Assembly: GCA_037157815.1 (NCBI GenBank) | Contig: CP089984.1 | Coordinates: 11,108,501-11,172,500 of the forward strand | Length of the DNA stretch: 64,000 nt | Direction of reading: 5' to 3' | Origin: Sorangiineae bacterium MSr11954 | GTDB taxonomy: Bacteria > Myxococcota_A > Polyangia > Polyangiales > Polyangiaceae | Shown here: positions 32,076 through 41,340 of the stretch, one piece after another | Layout: the number at the start of each line of letters is the position of its first letter | How positions within the stretch are numbered: the stretch's first letter is position 1 | The notes under the pieces: generated by a model | What the model saw: only the letters and a program-made list of their open reading frames with translations | Told to the model about the DNA's origin: nothing | The model's database searches: none | Position numbers and translations under genes: made by a program

Positions 32076-33191
32076 TCACATGGTAATTCGGAAAAGCTGT
32101 TGACCCATTAGGAGCACGTCGCCGTTTTGCACCTCCACTTCCTCGCGGAGGCGGAGAAAGGTGCCGTTCGAGCTGCCGAGATCCGTAAGCGTCAACTTTC
32201 CCCCCGCGTAAGCCAGATGGCAATGTAGGCCGGAGACGTAGCCGTCCTCGGGGAAAAGGATGTCCCCGCGCTCGCGCCCCAGGTGCACCCCCGCTTCAGG
32301 AACGGGGAAGGCATTGCCGGTGGTGTCGCGCCCGATGATGAGCGCGATGCGGCCCACGTAACCCTTGGAGGGAGCTCCCAGCCGTTCGACGCCGTCGGGC
32401 GAGGGGCTAAGGGGGTTGAGCGGTTCGAAGCGGATGATCTCCTGCCCGATGCGAAAGATGTCGTTTGCCTGGAGCTCGACGGGGGCGTCGCGCAGAAGTT
32501 TGCGGTACACGCCATTGAGGGAGCCCTCGTCGCGCACGTGCAACCTCGCGTTCGCCTGCCGGAAGCTCGCGTGGCGCGGCGAGAGGTAGCTGTCGCCCGC
32601 AAAGATGCCGCCGGTGTCGCGGCCCACCGTCGTGTTCGGCGAGGGCAAGGTGAAGTTCCCCGCCTCGCTGCCATCGGCGCGAAGGGCCGTGAGGGTGATG
32701 CTGCCCGAAACGGCGGGCGCGGGTGCCGGCACCGAGCGCGCCACCGGCGCGGCGCCCAGGCGAAAGCCGCAGGAGCCGCAAAAGACGTTGTTGGCCGCGT
32801 TCATGTGGCCGCACTGCGGGCAGCTCATGCTTCCGCCTGCCGCGCCGGGCGGCGGGGTTTGCGATGGGGGCGAGGCGGCAGGGGCAGCGGCCATCGAGGG
32901 AACCGAGGGGGCCGGCGCGGCCGATTGCGCCATGGGCGGGGGGGCGCCGGTGGGAATGGACGCGACTTGCTGGATCGGTTGCGTCTGCGGAAGGGAGGGT
33001 CCCGAGCCCGGCGCGCCTCCGCCTGCCGCGGCCGCGGGGATGCGCCCTGCCGAAGCGGCTTTTACGCCGTGCGGCGGTGTCGACGACGAAAAGGCTTTCG
33101 GGGCCGCTTCACGCGGGAGCTCTGCACCGCAGCCGAGACAGAACTTGTAGTGGTCCTGGTTCTCCTTGCTGCATTTCGGGCAAACAATCAC
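32076..33191 (-). CDS. Protein with two zinc ribbons and two FHA domains
   Basis: A 371-residue cytosolic protein with a GTG start and GGAGG at 6-nt spacing. Zinc ribbon 1 is CPKCSKENQDHYKFCLGCG (C4, C7, C18, C21). A Pro/Ala/Ser-rich linker runs to about residue 120. Zinc ribbon 2 is CPQCGHMNAANNVFCGSCG. Two FHA domains follow: about 175-255 (VGRDTGGIFAGDSYLSPRHA, GSLNGVY) and about 285-370 (LGRERGDILFPEDGYVSGLH, DLGSSNGTFLRL). FHA domains bind phosphothreonine, so it is a likely partner of Ser/Thr kinases such as the one at 22363. The first FHA domain is partly degenerate. Confidence 0.9.
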   Translation of the reverse strand: MIVCPKCSKENQDHYKFCLGCGAELPREAAPKAFSSSTPPHGVKAASAGRIPAAAAGGGAPGSGPSLPQTQPIQQVASIPTGAPPPMAQSAAPAPSVPSMAAAPAASPPSQTPPPGAAGGSMSCPQCGHMNAANNVFCGSCGFRLGAAPVARSVPAPAPAVSGSITLTALRADGSEAGNFTLPSPNTTVGRDTGGIFAGDSYLSPRHASFRQANARLHVRDEGSLNGVYRKLLRDAPVELQANDIFRIGQEIIRFEPLNPLSPSPDGVERLGAPSKGYVGRIALIIGRDTTGNAFPVPEAGVHLGRERGDILFPEDGYVSGLHCHLAYAGGKLTLTDLGSSNGTFLRLREEVEVQNGDVLLMGQQLFRITM

Positions 33192-33350
33192 AAGGGCCTC
33201 CCGAGCTCATAGGCGAGGGGTGGGTCCGTGCTACATGCACGGGACCGTCCGGTTATGCTGAATTGAGTATCCCGCGGTCGGCCGAAGGCGGTCAAGCGCG
33301 TGAAGACGGCCAGGCTTTCGGTCCGGGGAGCCTCGTGATAGCACCCCAGC

Positions 33351-33926
33351 ATGCCCCAAGCCCAATTCCACCCCATCGAAGTCCCCGGATCCGGAAAGCT
33401 CTACGCTCGTTTTGTCACGAGCGAAGGCAATATCGTCGTCGAGCTCGAGGAGGAGCGCGCGCCGAACACGGTGAAGAATTTCGTAGGCCTGGCCACCGGC
33501 AAGCAAGAATGGCAGCACCCGGGCGACGGAACGCCCCAGAAGGGCGTCCCTCTGTACGACGGCACCATCTTCCACCGTGTGATCCCCGAGTTCATGATCC
33601 AGGGCGGCGATCCCCTCGGGAAGGGTATCGGCGGGCCTGGCTACAAATTCAAAGACGAGTTCCACCCGCAGTTGCGCCACAATAAGCCCGGCATTCTGTC
33701 GATGGCCAACTCCGGCCCCACCACCAACGGCTCGCAGTTCTTCATCACCGAGATCCCGACGCCGTGGCTGGACGACAAGCACTCCGTCTTCGGCCACACG
33801 GTGGCCGGGCTCGATCTGGTCAAGAAAATCACCCACCTGCCGCGCGGCCGCAACGACAAGCCCAACACCGACGTCGTCCTCACCAGGGTCGAAATCTTCC
33901 GCAGCGACAGCGTCCCCACCTCCTGA
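33351..33926 (+). CDS. Cyclophilin-type peptidyl-prolyl cis-trans isomerase
   Basis: A 191-residue single-domain cyclophilin. Core motifs are [68 protein letters not shown] and [17 protein letters not shown]. The catalytic arginine (FHR), FMIQGGD and FFIT are present. There is no signal peptide, so it is cytosolic. It probably catalyses proline isomerisation in protein folding. It is convergent with the CHAD-domain gene. Confidence 0.94.
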   Translation: MPQAQFHPIEVPGSGKLYARFVTSEGNIVVELEEERAPNTVKNFVGLATGKQEWQHPGDGTPQKGVPLYDGTIFHRVIPEFMIQGGDPLGKGIGGPGYKFKDEFHPQLRHNKPGILSMANSGPTTNGSQFFITEIPTPWLDDKHSVFGHTVAGLDLVKKITHLPRGRNDKPNTDVVLTRVEIFRSDSVPTS

Positions 33927-34011
33927 TCGATACGCTTCGCCGAAGCCTGGACCGCCTCGGGCGATCTGGGCTTCGCCCTCGTTCCTTTGGCTCGAGGCCC
34001 GCCTCGGGCCG

Positions 34012-34926
34012 TTAACGTGCAAGTGCGGGTGCAGGTGCCGGAGGCTCGCCCGCGCCATTTGGCGGCAGGGGAGCGCGCAGCGCCTCGAAGGCGGCCACCT
34101 TTTCCGCGCGCCGCGTCGAGAGCTCGCGCAGGATGCGTGTTCGTACGGTGGCCGGGAGGGCGTGCTGGCGCTGCATGACCACCAGGGCGACGTCGAGATC
34201 GTGAACGTCGCCCAGCACTTTTTGTAGCTTCACGGCCGGCTTGCGCAGCGCGCGCAGGGGCTCGGGCAGCGCCTCGTCGAAGAACTCGACCGTGTAGCGC
34301 AGTTGTTTGCACGCGATGCGCAGCGCGTGCAGCTCCTCGGGCTGGTACTTCTCTTTGCGCGCCAGGCGCTCGGCGTTGGTGAGCGCCACCTCCACCTTGC
34401 GGCGCGCGAACCACTGGAGATCGCGCTCGCGTTTCGGGTGGACGGGCAGGATCAAGAGCGCGTGGAGCATGTCCTCGGCGTGCGCCAGATCCTTCGAGGA
34501 GACGCGGGCGATGACCGTCCTTCGCAGGCCCCGCGCGCGCGTCGCCCGGCGCTTCTTCCACGCGTCGAAGGCCGGGTGCCGGACGGTGAGCGCCGCGAAG
34601 GTCTCTTCGAGCGCCTCCTCGTCGCGCAGCGCGCCCGTGGCCCGATGGATCTCCACGAAGGAGGTCCGCACGGCGTCGGCCAAGTGCCGGCTGTAGAGCG
34701 GGCGCGCGAGCTTCAGCAAGGTGCGCAGCTGGCGAAGGTACACGCGAAAATCGTGCACCGCCTCCGGATCGGCGCCGGTGATGATGCGCTGCGCGCCCTC
34801 GCGCACGCCCTCGTCCAGCGCGCGCAGCTTCGCGCCCACGTGCGCGCTGGCCGGCACCAGCGGGTGCGGCTCGGGGAGATCGGTGGCGACGTGCGCCAGC
34901 TCGGGGAGCGGGGTGGTTCCATCCAT
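34012..34926 (-). CDS. CHAD-domain protein
   Basis: A 304-residue protein dominated by a CHAD domain, an all-helical fold with conserved histidines and basic residues that binds polyphosphate. Visible motifs are DPEAVHDFRVYLRQLRTLLK, EELHALRIACKQLRYTVEFF and LGDVHDLDVAL, with the repeated H-x-x-R and K-x-L-R-Y patterns. Its ATG overlaps the RNase J stop by one base (TGATG), so the two are coupled. The link to polyphosphate is notable because a Ppx/GppA gene lies at 14455. The C-terminus is Pro/Ala-rich. Confidence 0.88.
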   Translation of the reverse strand: MDGTTPLPELAHVATDLPEPHPLVPASAHVGAKLRALDEGVREGAQRIITGADPEAVHDFRVYLRQLRTLLKLARPLYSRHLADAVRTSFVEIHRATGALRDEEALEETFAALTVRHPAFDAWKKRRATRARGLRRTVIARVSSKDLAHAEDMLHALLILPVHPKRERDLQWFARRKVEVALTNAERLARKEKYQPEELHALRIACKQLRYTVEFFDEALPEPLRALRKPAVKLQKVLGDVHDLDVALVVMQRQHALPATVRTRILRELSTRRAEKVAAFEALRAPLPPNGAGEPPAPAPALAR

Positions 34927-36626
34927 CAGCGTGAGCCCTCCCCGCTGCGCTCGCGCGGCGAGCCCGGGTCGTCGAGGTGGTGCACCGACACCACGGTGAG
35001 CGGCTTGAATCCCAGCGCCTTGAAGAGGGTCCGGCGCACCGCGAGCCGCGCGGTCTCCGCGATGGTCTCGTCGCTCGTGCGCGCCACCTCCCGCGCGAGC
35101 TCCTGGCCCACCGACGCCACCACCTCGCGCCGCGTTTGCGTCACGATCTCTGCGTCGAGCGACTCGTCGAGCACGCCGCGGGTGGTCACCTTCACGTCGT
35201 GCACGCCGGAGCGCCCGAGCAAAACCACCACCACGGCGCAGCCCGACTCCGCGAGCCATGCGCGCTCCCGCAGCGCCTGGGCGGGGATGCGCCGCCCGGC
35301 AAAGGTCGGCACCCGGCCCGTGAGGACCCGGTCTCTTCGCACCAGCCGCGGATCGGCCGCCTCGCCCTCGCCGCGCGCGACCTCCACCACGTCGCCGTTT
35401 TCGATGACGCAGACGTCCGGCACCCCGCACTCGCGCGCCAGCTCGGCGTGGCGCATCAAGTGGTGAATGGTCCCGTGCACGGGGATGAACGTCTTGGGGC
35501 GCACCAGCTCCAACATGCGCCGCTGCTCACCGCGGTGGGCGTGCCCGCTCACGTGGATGTTGCGATCGGTCACCCGCGTGCGCACCACCACCCCGCGCCG
35601 CAAAAGCTCGCCGATGACGGCGTACACCTCGGGCTCGTTGCCCGGGATGATGCGGCTCGACAGGGCGACCACGTCGCCGGGGTCGAGCTTGAGATACGGG
35701 TGCTCCCCGCGCGCCAGCCGGGCCAGCGCGGCGCGCCCTTCGGCCTGCGTTCCCGTGGCGAGGCCCAGGATCTTCTGGCGCGGCAGCTCGTTCACGCGCT
35801 CTTGCGGGAACACCAGATCGCTCGGCCAATCGAGGTAGCCCGTGTCGTGCGCCACGCGCGTGTGCGTCAGGATGCTGCGCCCCAAGGGCACGATGCGCCG
35901 CCCGGTGCGGCGCGCGATGTCGCCGAGCATGCGCAGGCGGTGCACGTTGGATGCGAAGAGCGCGACCACCACCGCGCCCGGGGCCTCGGCCACGATGGGC
36001 TCGAGCGCATCGCCCACCGTTTGCTCGCTGCCCGCGCCGCCGTCGGAGTCCACGTTGGTGGAGTCGGAGAAGAGGAGCGCGGTGCCCTCGTCGCCGAGCT
36101 CGCGCAGGCGCTCGTGGTCGAAGACCTCGCCGTCGGGCGGGTTGTCGTCGATTTTGAAGTCGCCCGAGTGGACCACCAGGCCCGCGTCCGTGCGGATGGC
36201 CAGCGCGGTGGCGTCGGCGATGGAGTGCGTCACCCGCACCGGCTCGACCTCGAAGGAGCCGACCGGGTAGCGCGTGCGCGCCCGGGTCTCGATCAAGCGG
36301 GCGTGCGCCAGCACCTCGTGATCCGTGAGCCGCTCGCGCACCAAGCCGAGGGCGTAGGGAGGGCCCCACACGGGGACGTCGAAGCGCCTGAGCAGATAGG
36401 GGAGCGCGCCGATGTGATCTTCGTGGCCGTGCGTGATGAAGACGCCCGCGATGCGATCGCGGTAGGCGTCGAGCGCGGAGAAGTCGGGGTGCACCACGTC
36501 GATGCCGAGCCCTCGGTCGTCGAAGGTGATGCCGCAATCGATGAGCAGCACCTGCCCGCGTTGCTCCAGCGCCAGGCAATTCATCCCGATCTCGCCGAGC
36601 CCGCCAAGGGGAAACACGCGTAGCAT
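34926..36626 (-). CDS. rnj: Ribonuclease J
   Basis: A 566-residue metallo-beta-lactamase/beta-CASP ribonuclease with 5'-3' exonuclease and endonuclease activity in mRNA and rRNA processing. Motifs: VFPLGGLGEIGMNCLALE, LLIDCGITFDD, VFITHGHEDHIGALPYLL (zinc site), VHSGDFKIDDNPPDG, LFSDSTNVDSDG, and ISGHAHRGEQ in the form HVSGHAHRGEQRRML. The beta-CASP and C-terminal domains are present. Full length compared with bacterial RNase J. It sits directly upstream of, and is coupled to, the CHAD gene. Confidence 0.93.
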   Translation of the reverse strand: MLRVFPLGGLGEIGMNCLALEQRGQVLLIDCGITFDDRGLGIDVVHPDFSALDAYRDRIAGVFITHGHEDHIGALPYLLRRFDVPVWGPPYALGLVRERLTDHEVLAHARLIETRARTRYPVGSFEVEPVRVTHSIADATALAIRTDAGLVVHSGDFKIDDNPPDGEVFDHERLRELGDEGTALLFSDSTNVDSDGGAGSEQTVGDALEPIVAEAPGAVVVALFASNVHRLRMLGDIARRTGRRIVPLGRSILTHTRVAHDTGYLDWPSDLVFPQERVNELPRQKILGLATGTQAEGRAALARLARGEHPYLKLDPGDVVALSSRIIPGNEPEVYAVIGELLRRGVVVRTRVTDRNIHVSGHAHRGEQRRMLELVRPKTFIPVHGTIHHLMRHAELARECGVPDVCVIENGDVVEVARGEGEAADPRLVRRDRVLTGRVPTFAGRRIPAQALRERAWLAESGCAVVVVLLGRSGVHDVKVTTRGVLDESLDAEIVTQTRREVVASVGQELAREVARTSDETIAETARLAVRRTLFKALGFKPLTVVSVHHLDDPGSPRERSGEGSR

Positions 36627-36743
36627 CAGCCGTTCCCCCGACCGAACTCCCAGCTTAGCCTCCGGGCGGCCTGTGCGCGGGACCCGGAACCCGACGACGA
36701 GGTTCGCGGCCGGTTACGCCTTTTGGTGGAGTAGGGTAAAGAT

Positions 36744-37673
36744 GTGGCGGTGTCGGCTTTCGAAGACAAACGGTTTCTCATCGTGACGGGCAAAGGTGGC
36801 GTCGGCAAAACGACGGTCGCCGCCGCCGAGGCCGTGGCTCTGGCGGCCAAGGGCAAGCGCGTGCTCGTGGCCATGTGCAACGCCAAAGAGCGGCTGTCGG
36901 TCATGCTGGGATCGGACCTCGTCGGCGAAGAAGTGTCGGAGGTCGCGAAGAATATCTGGGCCGTGAACATGAACCCCGAGCGAGCCCTCGAGGAATACGG
37001 CCTGATGACCCTCAAGTCGAGGGTGCTCTACAATATCTTGTTCGACAATAAGTACGCCCGGAGCTTTTTCCGAGCGGTTCCGGGCATGAGCGAGTGGGCC
37101 ATGCTCGGAAAAGCGTGGTGGCATACGACCGAAACGCGAGCCGACGGCTCCCCGCGGTTCGACGTGGTCATCCTCGACGCGCCGGCCACCGGGCACGGGC
37201 TCGATATGCTGCGGGTCCCCAAGGTCATCGTCGACGTGGTGCCGCCCGGGCTCTTGCGCCGCGACGCCGAGCGCGCGATGGAGCTGTTTCGCGACCCCAA
37301 GTTTTGCGCGGTCATCCTGGTGACGTTGCCCGAGGAAATGCCCACCACCGAAACGATCGAGCTGGCGGCGGCGCTCACCCAGGAGCTCGGCATCCCCATT
37401 GGAAAGGTGGTCGTCAACGGGGTGTTGCCCCCGCTCTTCTCGCGCGAGGAACGTGCCGAGCTAGAGCGCGCCATTTCTCCATCCGACAAGGTGCGCAACG
37501 CGGGCGATGGATCGATCGTCGCGGGCCGCGATCGTGCTATCCGTGAGCGCGTCCAAGCGGCGAGCCTCGCCCGATTGTCGCGCGAGCTCCCCGTGAAGCC
37601 GGCGTTCCTGCCGCTGCTTTTCGATAACGCTTCCACCCCTCACGCGATCCACGAGCTCGCCAAACGCGTGTGA
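36744..37673 (+). CDS. ArsA/GET3-family ATPase
   Basis: A 309-residue P-loop ATPase. The deviant Walker A is IVTGKGGVGKTTVAAAEAVA, the switch region VVILDAPATGHGLDMLRVP, and the adenine-binding region KVVVNGVLPPLF. It lacks the conserved metal-site cysteines of arsenite pumps and has no arsB partner nearby, so arsenite resistance is unlikely. Homologues in myxobacteria often occur in pairs and have been linked to membrane or polarity functions; that is inference. A GTG start at 36744 is used. The Nudix/NrtR-like gene starts 2 bp after the stop. Confidence 0.85.
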   Translation: MAVSAFEDKRFLIVTGKGGVGKTTVAAAEAVALAAKGKRVLVAMCNAKERLSVMLGSDLVGEEVSEVAKNIWAVNMNPERALEEYGLMTLKSRVLYNILFDNKYARSFFRAVPGMSEWAMLGKAWWHTTETRADGSPRFDVVILDAPATGHGLDMLRVPKVIVDVVPPGLLRRDAERAMELFRDPKFCAVILVTLPEEMPTTETIELAAALTQELGIPIGKVVVNGVLPPLFSREERAELERAISPSDKVRNAGDGSIVAGRDRAIRERVQAASLARLSRELPVKPAFLPLLFDNASTPHAIHELAKRV

Positions 37674-37674
37674 C

Positions 37675-38355
37675 GTGCCGTTTACGTACCCCTATCCGCG
37701 ACCGGCTTTGACCGTCGACAACGTCGTGTTTGCGCTGCGCGCGCGCGACCTGGCGGTGCTCCTCGTGCGCCGTAAGAACGCGCCGTTCCAAGGCGACTGG
37801 GCGCTGCCCGGTGGCTTCGTCGACGAGGGCGAGCCGCTCCATGCGGCCGCTCTGCGCGAGCTCGAAGAGGAGACCGGCATCTCCGGTGTGACCCTCGAGC
37901 AGCTCGGCGCCTACGGCGATCCTGGCCGCGATCCGCGCGGGCATACCGTGAGCGTGGTGTTCTACACGTTCGTCATCTCGGAGCCGCGCCCCGCGGCCGG
38001 CGACGATGCGGCCGACGCGGCGTGGCATCCCCTGCGCAGCTTGCCCATTGCGCAGCCCTCCAGCACCCGCCGGCGTCGCGCGGGCGACGTCAAGCTCGCG
38101 TTCGACCATGCGCGCATCATCGAAGAAGCGCGTGTGCGCCTTCAGGAGCGATTGCACACCCCGAGCCTCGGCACCGTGTTCCGGCTGGTGCCCACGCATT
38201 TTACGTTGACCGAGCTCCAACGCGTGTACGAAGCGGTGTTCGGCCGTACCTTGGACAAGCGCAATTTTCGCGCGCGCCTCCTCGAGTCCAAGGCGGTGAA
38301 GGCCCTCAACGCGCGCAAGGACGGGCGGGACCAACTCTATCGCTGGCGCCCGTAG
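37675..38355 (+). CDS. Nudix protein with NrtR-like winged-helix C-terminus
   Basis: A 226-residue two-domain protein. The N-terminal Nudix domain (about 10-140) has an intact box (GGFVDEGEPLHAAALRELEE + ETG). The C-terminal winged helix (about 165-225) reads FRLVPTHFTLTELQRVYEAV and LDKRNFRARLLESKAVKAL. This is the architecture of NrtR, the ADP-ribose-responsive repressor of NAD metabolism, and of related ADP-ribose hydrolases. The nicotinate phosphoribosyltransferase gene starts 78 bp downstream, supporting a role in NAD salvage control. The intact Nudix box suggests it may hydrolyse its ligand. GTG start. Confidence 0.85.
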   Translation: MPFTYPYPRPALTVDNVVFALRARDLAVLLVRRKNAPFQGDWALPGGFVDEGEPLHAAALRELEEETGISGVTLEQLGAYGDPGRDPRGHTVSVVFYTFVISEPRPAAGDDAADAAWHPLRSLPIAQPSSTRRRRAGDVKLAFDHARIIEEARVRLQERLHTPSLGTVFRLVPTHFTLTELQRVYEAVFGRTLDKRNFRARLLESKAVKALNARKDGRDQLYRWRP

Positions 38356-38432
38356 TTGTATTTTTCGTATCGGGAGTATCGGGAGTCGCACCCCCGACCT
38401 CGGAACGACTGCGGTAGGCTACGGGGCCATCC

Positions 38433-39878
38433 ATGCCGCCTTCTCCTCCCGCGTTCCTTCCCGTCAGCGCCCTGTCCGTCGAGCTCGAAGCGTACGTCGC
38501 GGTGACCGCCTCCATCCACGCCGGCTTCGCCGACGCGCGCACCACCTTCGAGTGCGTCCTGCCGCCGCTTCGCGACGCGGGGTTCTTGGTGCTGGCCGGG
38601 CTCGAGCCGCTGCTCGACGCGCTCGAGCGCTTCAAGCTGAAGAACGACGAGCTCACGTGGCTCGAGACCTTGGGCGCCGTCGACGCCGAGGCCAAGCGAA
38701 GGCTGATCGACATGCGCTTCTCGTGCGACGTCGACGCGGCCCTGGAAGGGACCGTGGTGTTCCCCGGCGAGCCGGTGCTCACCGTCGAGGGGCCGTTCTG
38801 GCAAGCGCAGCTCGTGAGCGCCCTCGTTCGCGGCGGTCTCACGTCCTCCACCCTGACCGCCACCCGCGCGGCGCGTTGCTTCCTCGCGGCCGACGGCGCC
38901 GAGGTGATCGAGGGCAGCGCCACCACCGCGCACCGCCTGGGCGGCAACCCCCTCGGCGCGCGCGCGGCATACATCGGCGGCGCCAGCGCCACCACGTGCG
39001 CCCTGGCCGCGCGCCGCTACCGGCTCCCCGTGCGCGCCTCGCTCCCGCGGCAGTTCGCGCTGGGCGACGCGAGCCCGCGCGCCATGTTCGAGTCGTGGCT
39101 GCGCGCCTCGCAGGACAAGGCCATCCTCCGCATCGAGGGCGGCGAGTCGGAGATGGTGGTGCGCGGGCTGGTCGACGCCGTGAAGAACCGCGCCGCGCAG
39201 CCCTCGTGGCACCAGGGCGACATCGCCGTGGAGATCGCGGGGGGCGATCACGCCGAGATGGCCCACCTGCTCATCGACGCCTTCGCCAAGGCCGCCCTCG
39301 GCGAGCCGGTGATCGTGGCGTCGGGCGATCTGGACGAACACGCCATCGCCGACTTGCGCCGCCGCGAGACGCCGATCTCCGCGTACATCGTCCCTTCCTT
39401 CGACGTGGACGACGGCACCTGGCCCGCCCGCTACGATCTGACGGCCATCGAGTCGAACGGGCAATGGTCGCCGCGCATGCGCCGCGGGAGCACCGTCGCC
39501 GACAGCGGCGATCCAGGCCGCAAGGTGGTCGTGCGCTATGTCGACATGGACGGGCAGCTCCTGGCCGACGTGGCCCACGCGACCAACGAACGCGTGCAGA
39601 ATGCAAGCGATGTGGAGTTCGTCGACCGCTCCACCGGCTTCCCCGCGCGCCTCGCGGCCGCCGCCGGCGCCCCGCTCCTCACCAACGTGATGCGCGCCGG
39701 CAAGCGCGTCTCGGCGCCAGAGCCCGCGCGCACCTTGCGCGAGCGCACCACGGCCAGCTTGCTCGCGCTACCCGAGCGTCACCGGAGGCTTCGCACCCCC
39801 GCGCTCTACCCCGTCGGCACGACGCCGGCCCTCGCCGCGATCAAGCAGGAGCTCCTGGGGCGCCCCGTCTCGGGCTGA
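38433..39878 (+). CDS. pncB: Nicotinate phosphoribosyltransferase
   Basis: A 481-residue type II phosphoribosyltransferase-fold enzyme, converting nicotinate and PRPP to nicotinate mononucleotide in the Preiss-Handler pathway. Family signals are ALSVELEAYVAVTASIHAGF, LTVEGPFWQAQLVSALV, EGSATTAHRLGGNPLGARAA, YIGGASATTC, VRASLPRQFALGD and IASGDLDEHAIADL-like phosphate loop VASGDLDEHAIADLRRRETP. Some active-site residues (for example H for the auto-phosphorylated histidine) cannot be placed with certainty by eye. The 3' 111 bp overlap antisense the end of the P450 gene. It probably forms one unit with the NrtR-like gene. Confidence 0.85.
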   Translation: MPPSPPAFLPVSALSVELEAYVAVTASIHAGFADARTTFECVLPPLRDAGFLVLAGLEPLLDALERFKLKNDELTWLETLGAVDAEAKRRLIDMRFSCDVDAALEGTVVFPGEPVLTVEGPFWQAQLVSALVRGGLTSSTLTATRAARCFLAADGAEVIEGSATTAHRLGGNPLGARAAYIGGASATTCALAARRYRLPVRASLPRQFALGDASPRAMFESWLRASQDKAILRIEGGESEMVVRGLVDAVKNRAAQPSWHQGDIAVEIAGGDHAEMAHLLIDAFAKAALGEPVIVASGDLDEHAIADLRRRETPISAYIVPSFDVDDGTWPARYDLTAIESNGQWSPRMRRGSTVADSGDPGRKVVVRYVDMDGQLLADVAHATNERVQNASDVEFVDRSTGFPARLAAAAGAPLLTNVMRAGKRVSAPEPARTLRERTTASLLALPERHRRLRTPALYPVGTTPALAAIKQELLGRPVSG

Positions 39879-41288
39879 CGGCGCGCGCGGCGTGATCATC
39901 ATCGGCATGCCGTGGCGCGGCCGCAATGTCACCACCGGCTCGGCCGCGACGCGCGCGCCCGGCAAGAGCTCCAGCCGGTAGCGTTGCACGATCATCGCCA
40001 GGAGGATCTGCGCCTCCATCATGGCGAACGCGTTGCCGATGCAGACCCGCGGGCCGCCGCCGAAGGGCAGGTACGTGTAGCGAGGCCTCTCCGCGCCCGA
40101 GAGAAACCGCTCCGGATCGAAGCCCTCGGGGTTCTCCCAGTACCGGGGGTGGCGGTGGAGCACATAAGGAAAGACGCCGATCTGCGTCCCTTTCTCGATG
40201 GTGTACCCGCCGATGACGTCGTCCTCCAAGGCCGCGCGCTCGAAGCTCCACACCGGCGGAAGGATGCGCATCGACTCTTGAAGGACCGCCATGGCGTACG
40301 GCATCTTGCTCAAGTCGCCCCGCGCGGGCCTGCGCGTTCCCAGCACGGCGTCGATCTCGGCCGAGACCCGGCGCGCCACGTCCGGGTGCTTCGAGAGCAG
40401 GTACAAGGTCCACGACATGGCGTTGGCCGTCGTCTCGTGGCCCGCGGTGACGATGGTCATCACCTCGTCTTTGAGCTGCTGATCCGTCATGGCCTCGTTG
40501 GTCTCTTCGTCGCGCGCAGCCATGAGCATGTCGAGCAGATCGCGCTTGTCCTCGCCAGGGCTCCGCCTTCGTTCGGCGATGACACCCCGCACCAGCCCGT
40601 CGAGCGCGCGCATGGCGCGCCGGAAGCGGAGGTTCTGCGGTGCGGGGACCCACAGCGGCATTCGGAAGGGATTGGACGCGTAGTCGGCGGCGAACCGCAC
40701 GGCCACCGCCATGGCGTCGCCGATGCCGGCGGCGCGATCGTCGAGGCTCTGGCTCAAGAGCGTGCGCCCCACGATGTCCAACGTCACGCGCATCATCTCG
40801 TCGTGCACATCGACGGTGGCGCGGTCGGCGTACGCTCCCCACCGCACCAGCATCTCCGCGGTGGCCTCCGTCATGCGCTCCACGAAGGTGGCGAGCCGCT
40901 CGCGATGAAAGGCGGGCTGGGCCAGCTTGCGCTGCCGGCGCCAAAAATCCCCCTCGCTGGTGACGAGCCCTTGTCCGAGCACCAGCTGGAGCGCCTTGTA
41001 GTTCACGCCCTTGACGTAGTTCTTCGCGTTGTCGACCAGCACGTGCTTGATCGTCTCGGGCGAGTTGAGCATCACGTACGTGTAGGGCGCGAAATCGAAG
41101 CGCACGACGTCGCCGTGCTCCCTGGCCGCGTCGCCGAAGAAGCCGAGCAGATCCCGCATGGCCTCGAAGCCAAGCCCGAAGAAGGGCACCCCGCCGCGAG
41201 GGCCCGGCGGTCGCTTGGTGTCGGTCCGTTTCCCCATCGCGCGAATCTCCCGGCCTCCAGGCTCGAAAACGAAGCGCCTCATGAACAT
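39768..41288 (-). CDS. Cytochrome P450
   Basis: A 506-residue P450 monooxygenase. The I-helix is IVTAGHETTANAMSW, the K-helix ExxR is LQESMRILPPVW, the PERF region NPEGFDPERFL and the haem loop YLPFGGGPRVCIGNAFAMME, with the cysteine ligand. The N-terminus is PPGPRG without a membrane anchor. The sequence resembles the CYP102/CYP4-like bacterial fatty-acid hydroxylase group, but the substrate is unknown. The C-terminal 30 or so residues after MPMMITPRA are atypical and lie antisense to pncB. An ATG at 41288 has GAGG upstream; 41237 is an alternative. It is divergent from a TetR gene with an inverted repeat between them. Confidence 0.92.
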   Translation of the reverse strand: MFMRRFVFEPGGREIRAMGKRTDTKRPPGPRGGVPFFGLGFEAMRDLLGFFGDAAREHGDVVRFDFAPYTYVMLNSPETIKHVLVDNAKNYVKGVNYKALQLVLGQGLVTSEGDFWRRQRKLAQPAFHRERLATFVERMTEATAEMLVRWGAYADRATVDVHDEMMRVTLDIVGRTLLSQSLDDRAAGIGDAMAVAVRFAADYASNPFRMPLWVPAPQNLRFRRAMRALDGLVRGVIAERRRSPGEDKRDLLDMLMAARDEETNEAMTDQQLKDEVMTIVTAGHETTANAMSWTLYLLSKHPDVARRVSAEIDAVLGTRRPARGDLSKMPYAMAVLQESMRILPPVWSFERAALEDDVIGGYTIEKGTQIGVFPYVLHRHPRYWENPEGFDPERFLSGAERPRYTYLPFGGGPRVCIGNAFAMMEAQILLAMIVQRYRLELLPGARVAAEPVVTLRPRHGMPMMITPRAPSARDGAPQELLLDRGEGRRRADGVERGGAKPPVTLG

Positions 41289-41329
41289 GAGGGCAACCTC
41301 ACGTTTGACAAGATTGTGAGCTTGCCCTC
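41289..41329. promoter_or_regulatory. Inverted repeat between P450 and TetR genes, probable operator
   Basis: GAGGGCAACCTCAC (41289-41302) and GTGAGCTTGCCCTC (41316-41329) are inverted copies matching at 13 of 14 positions, 13 bp apart. A second weaker pair, TTTGACA (41304-41310) and TTTGTCAA (41333-41340), is interleaved. The repeat lies directly before the P450 start and within 12 bp of the TetR start, so one bound dimer pair could control both divergent genes. Confidence 0.7.
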
Positions 41330-41340
41330 CAATTTGTCAA

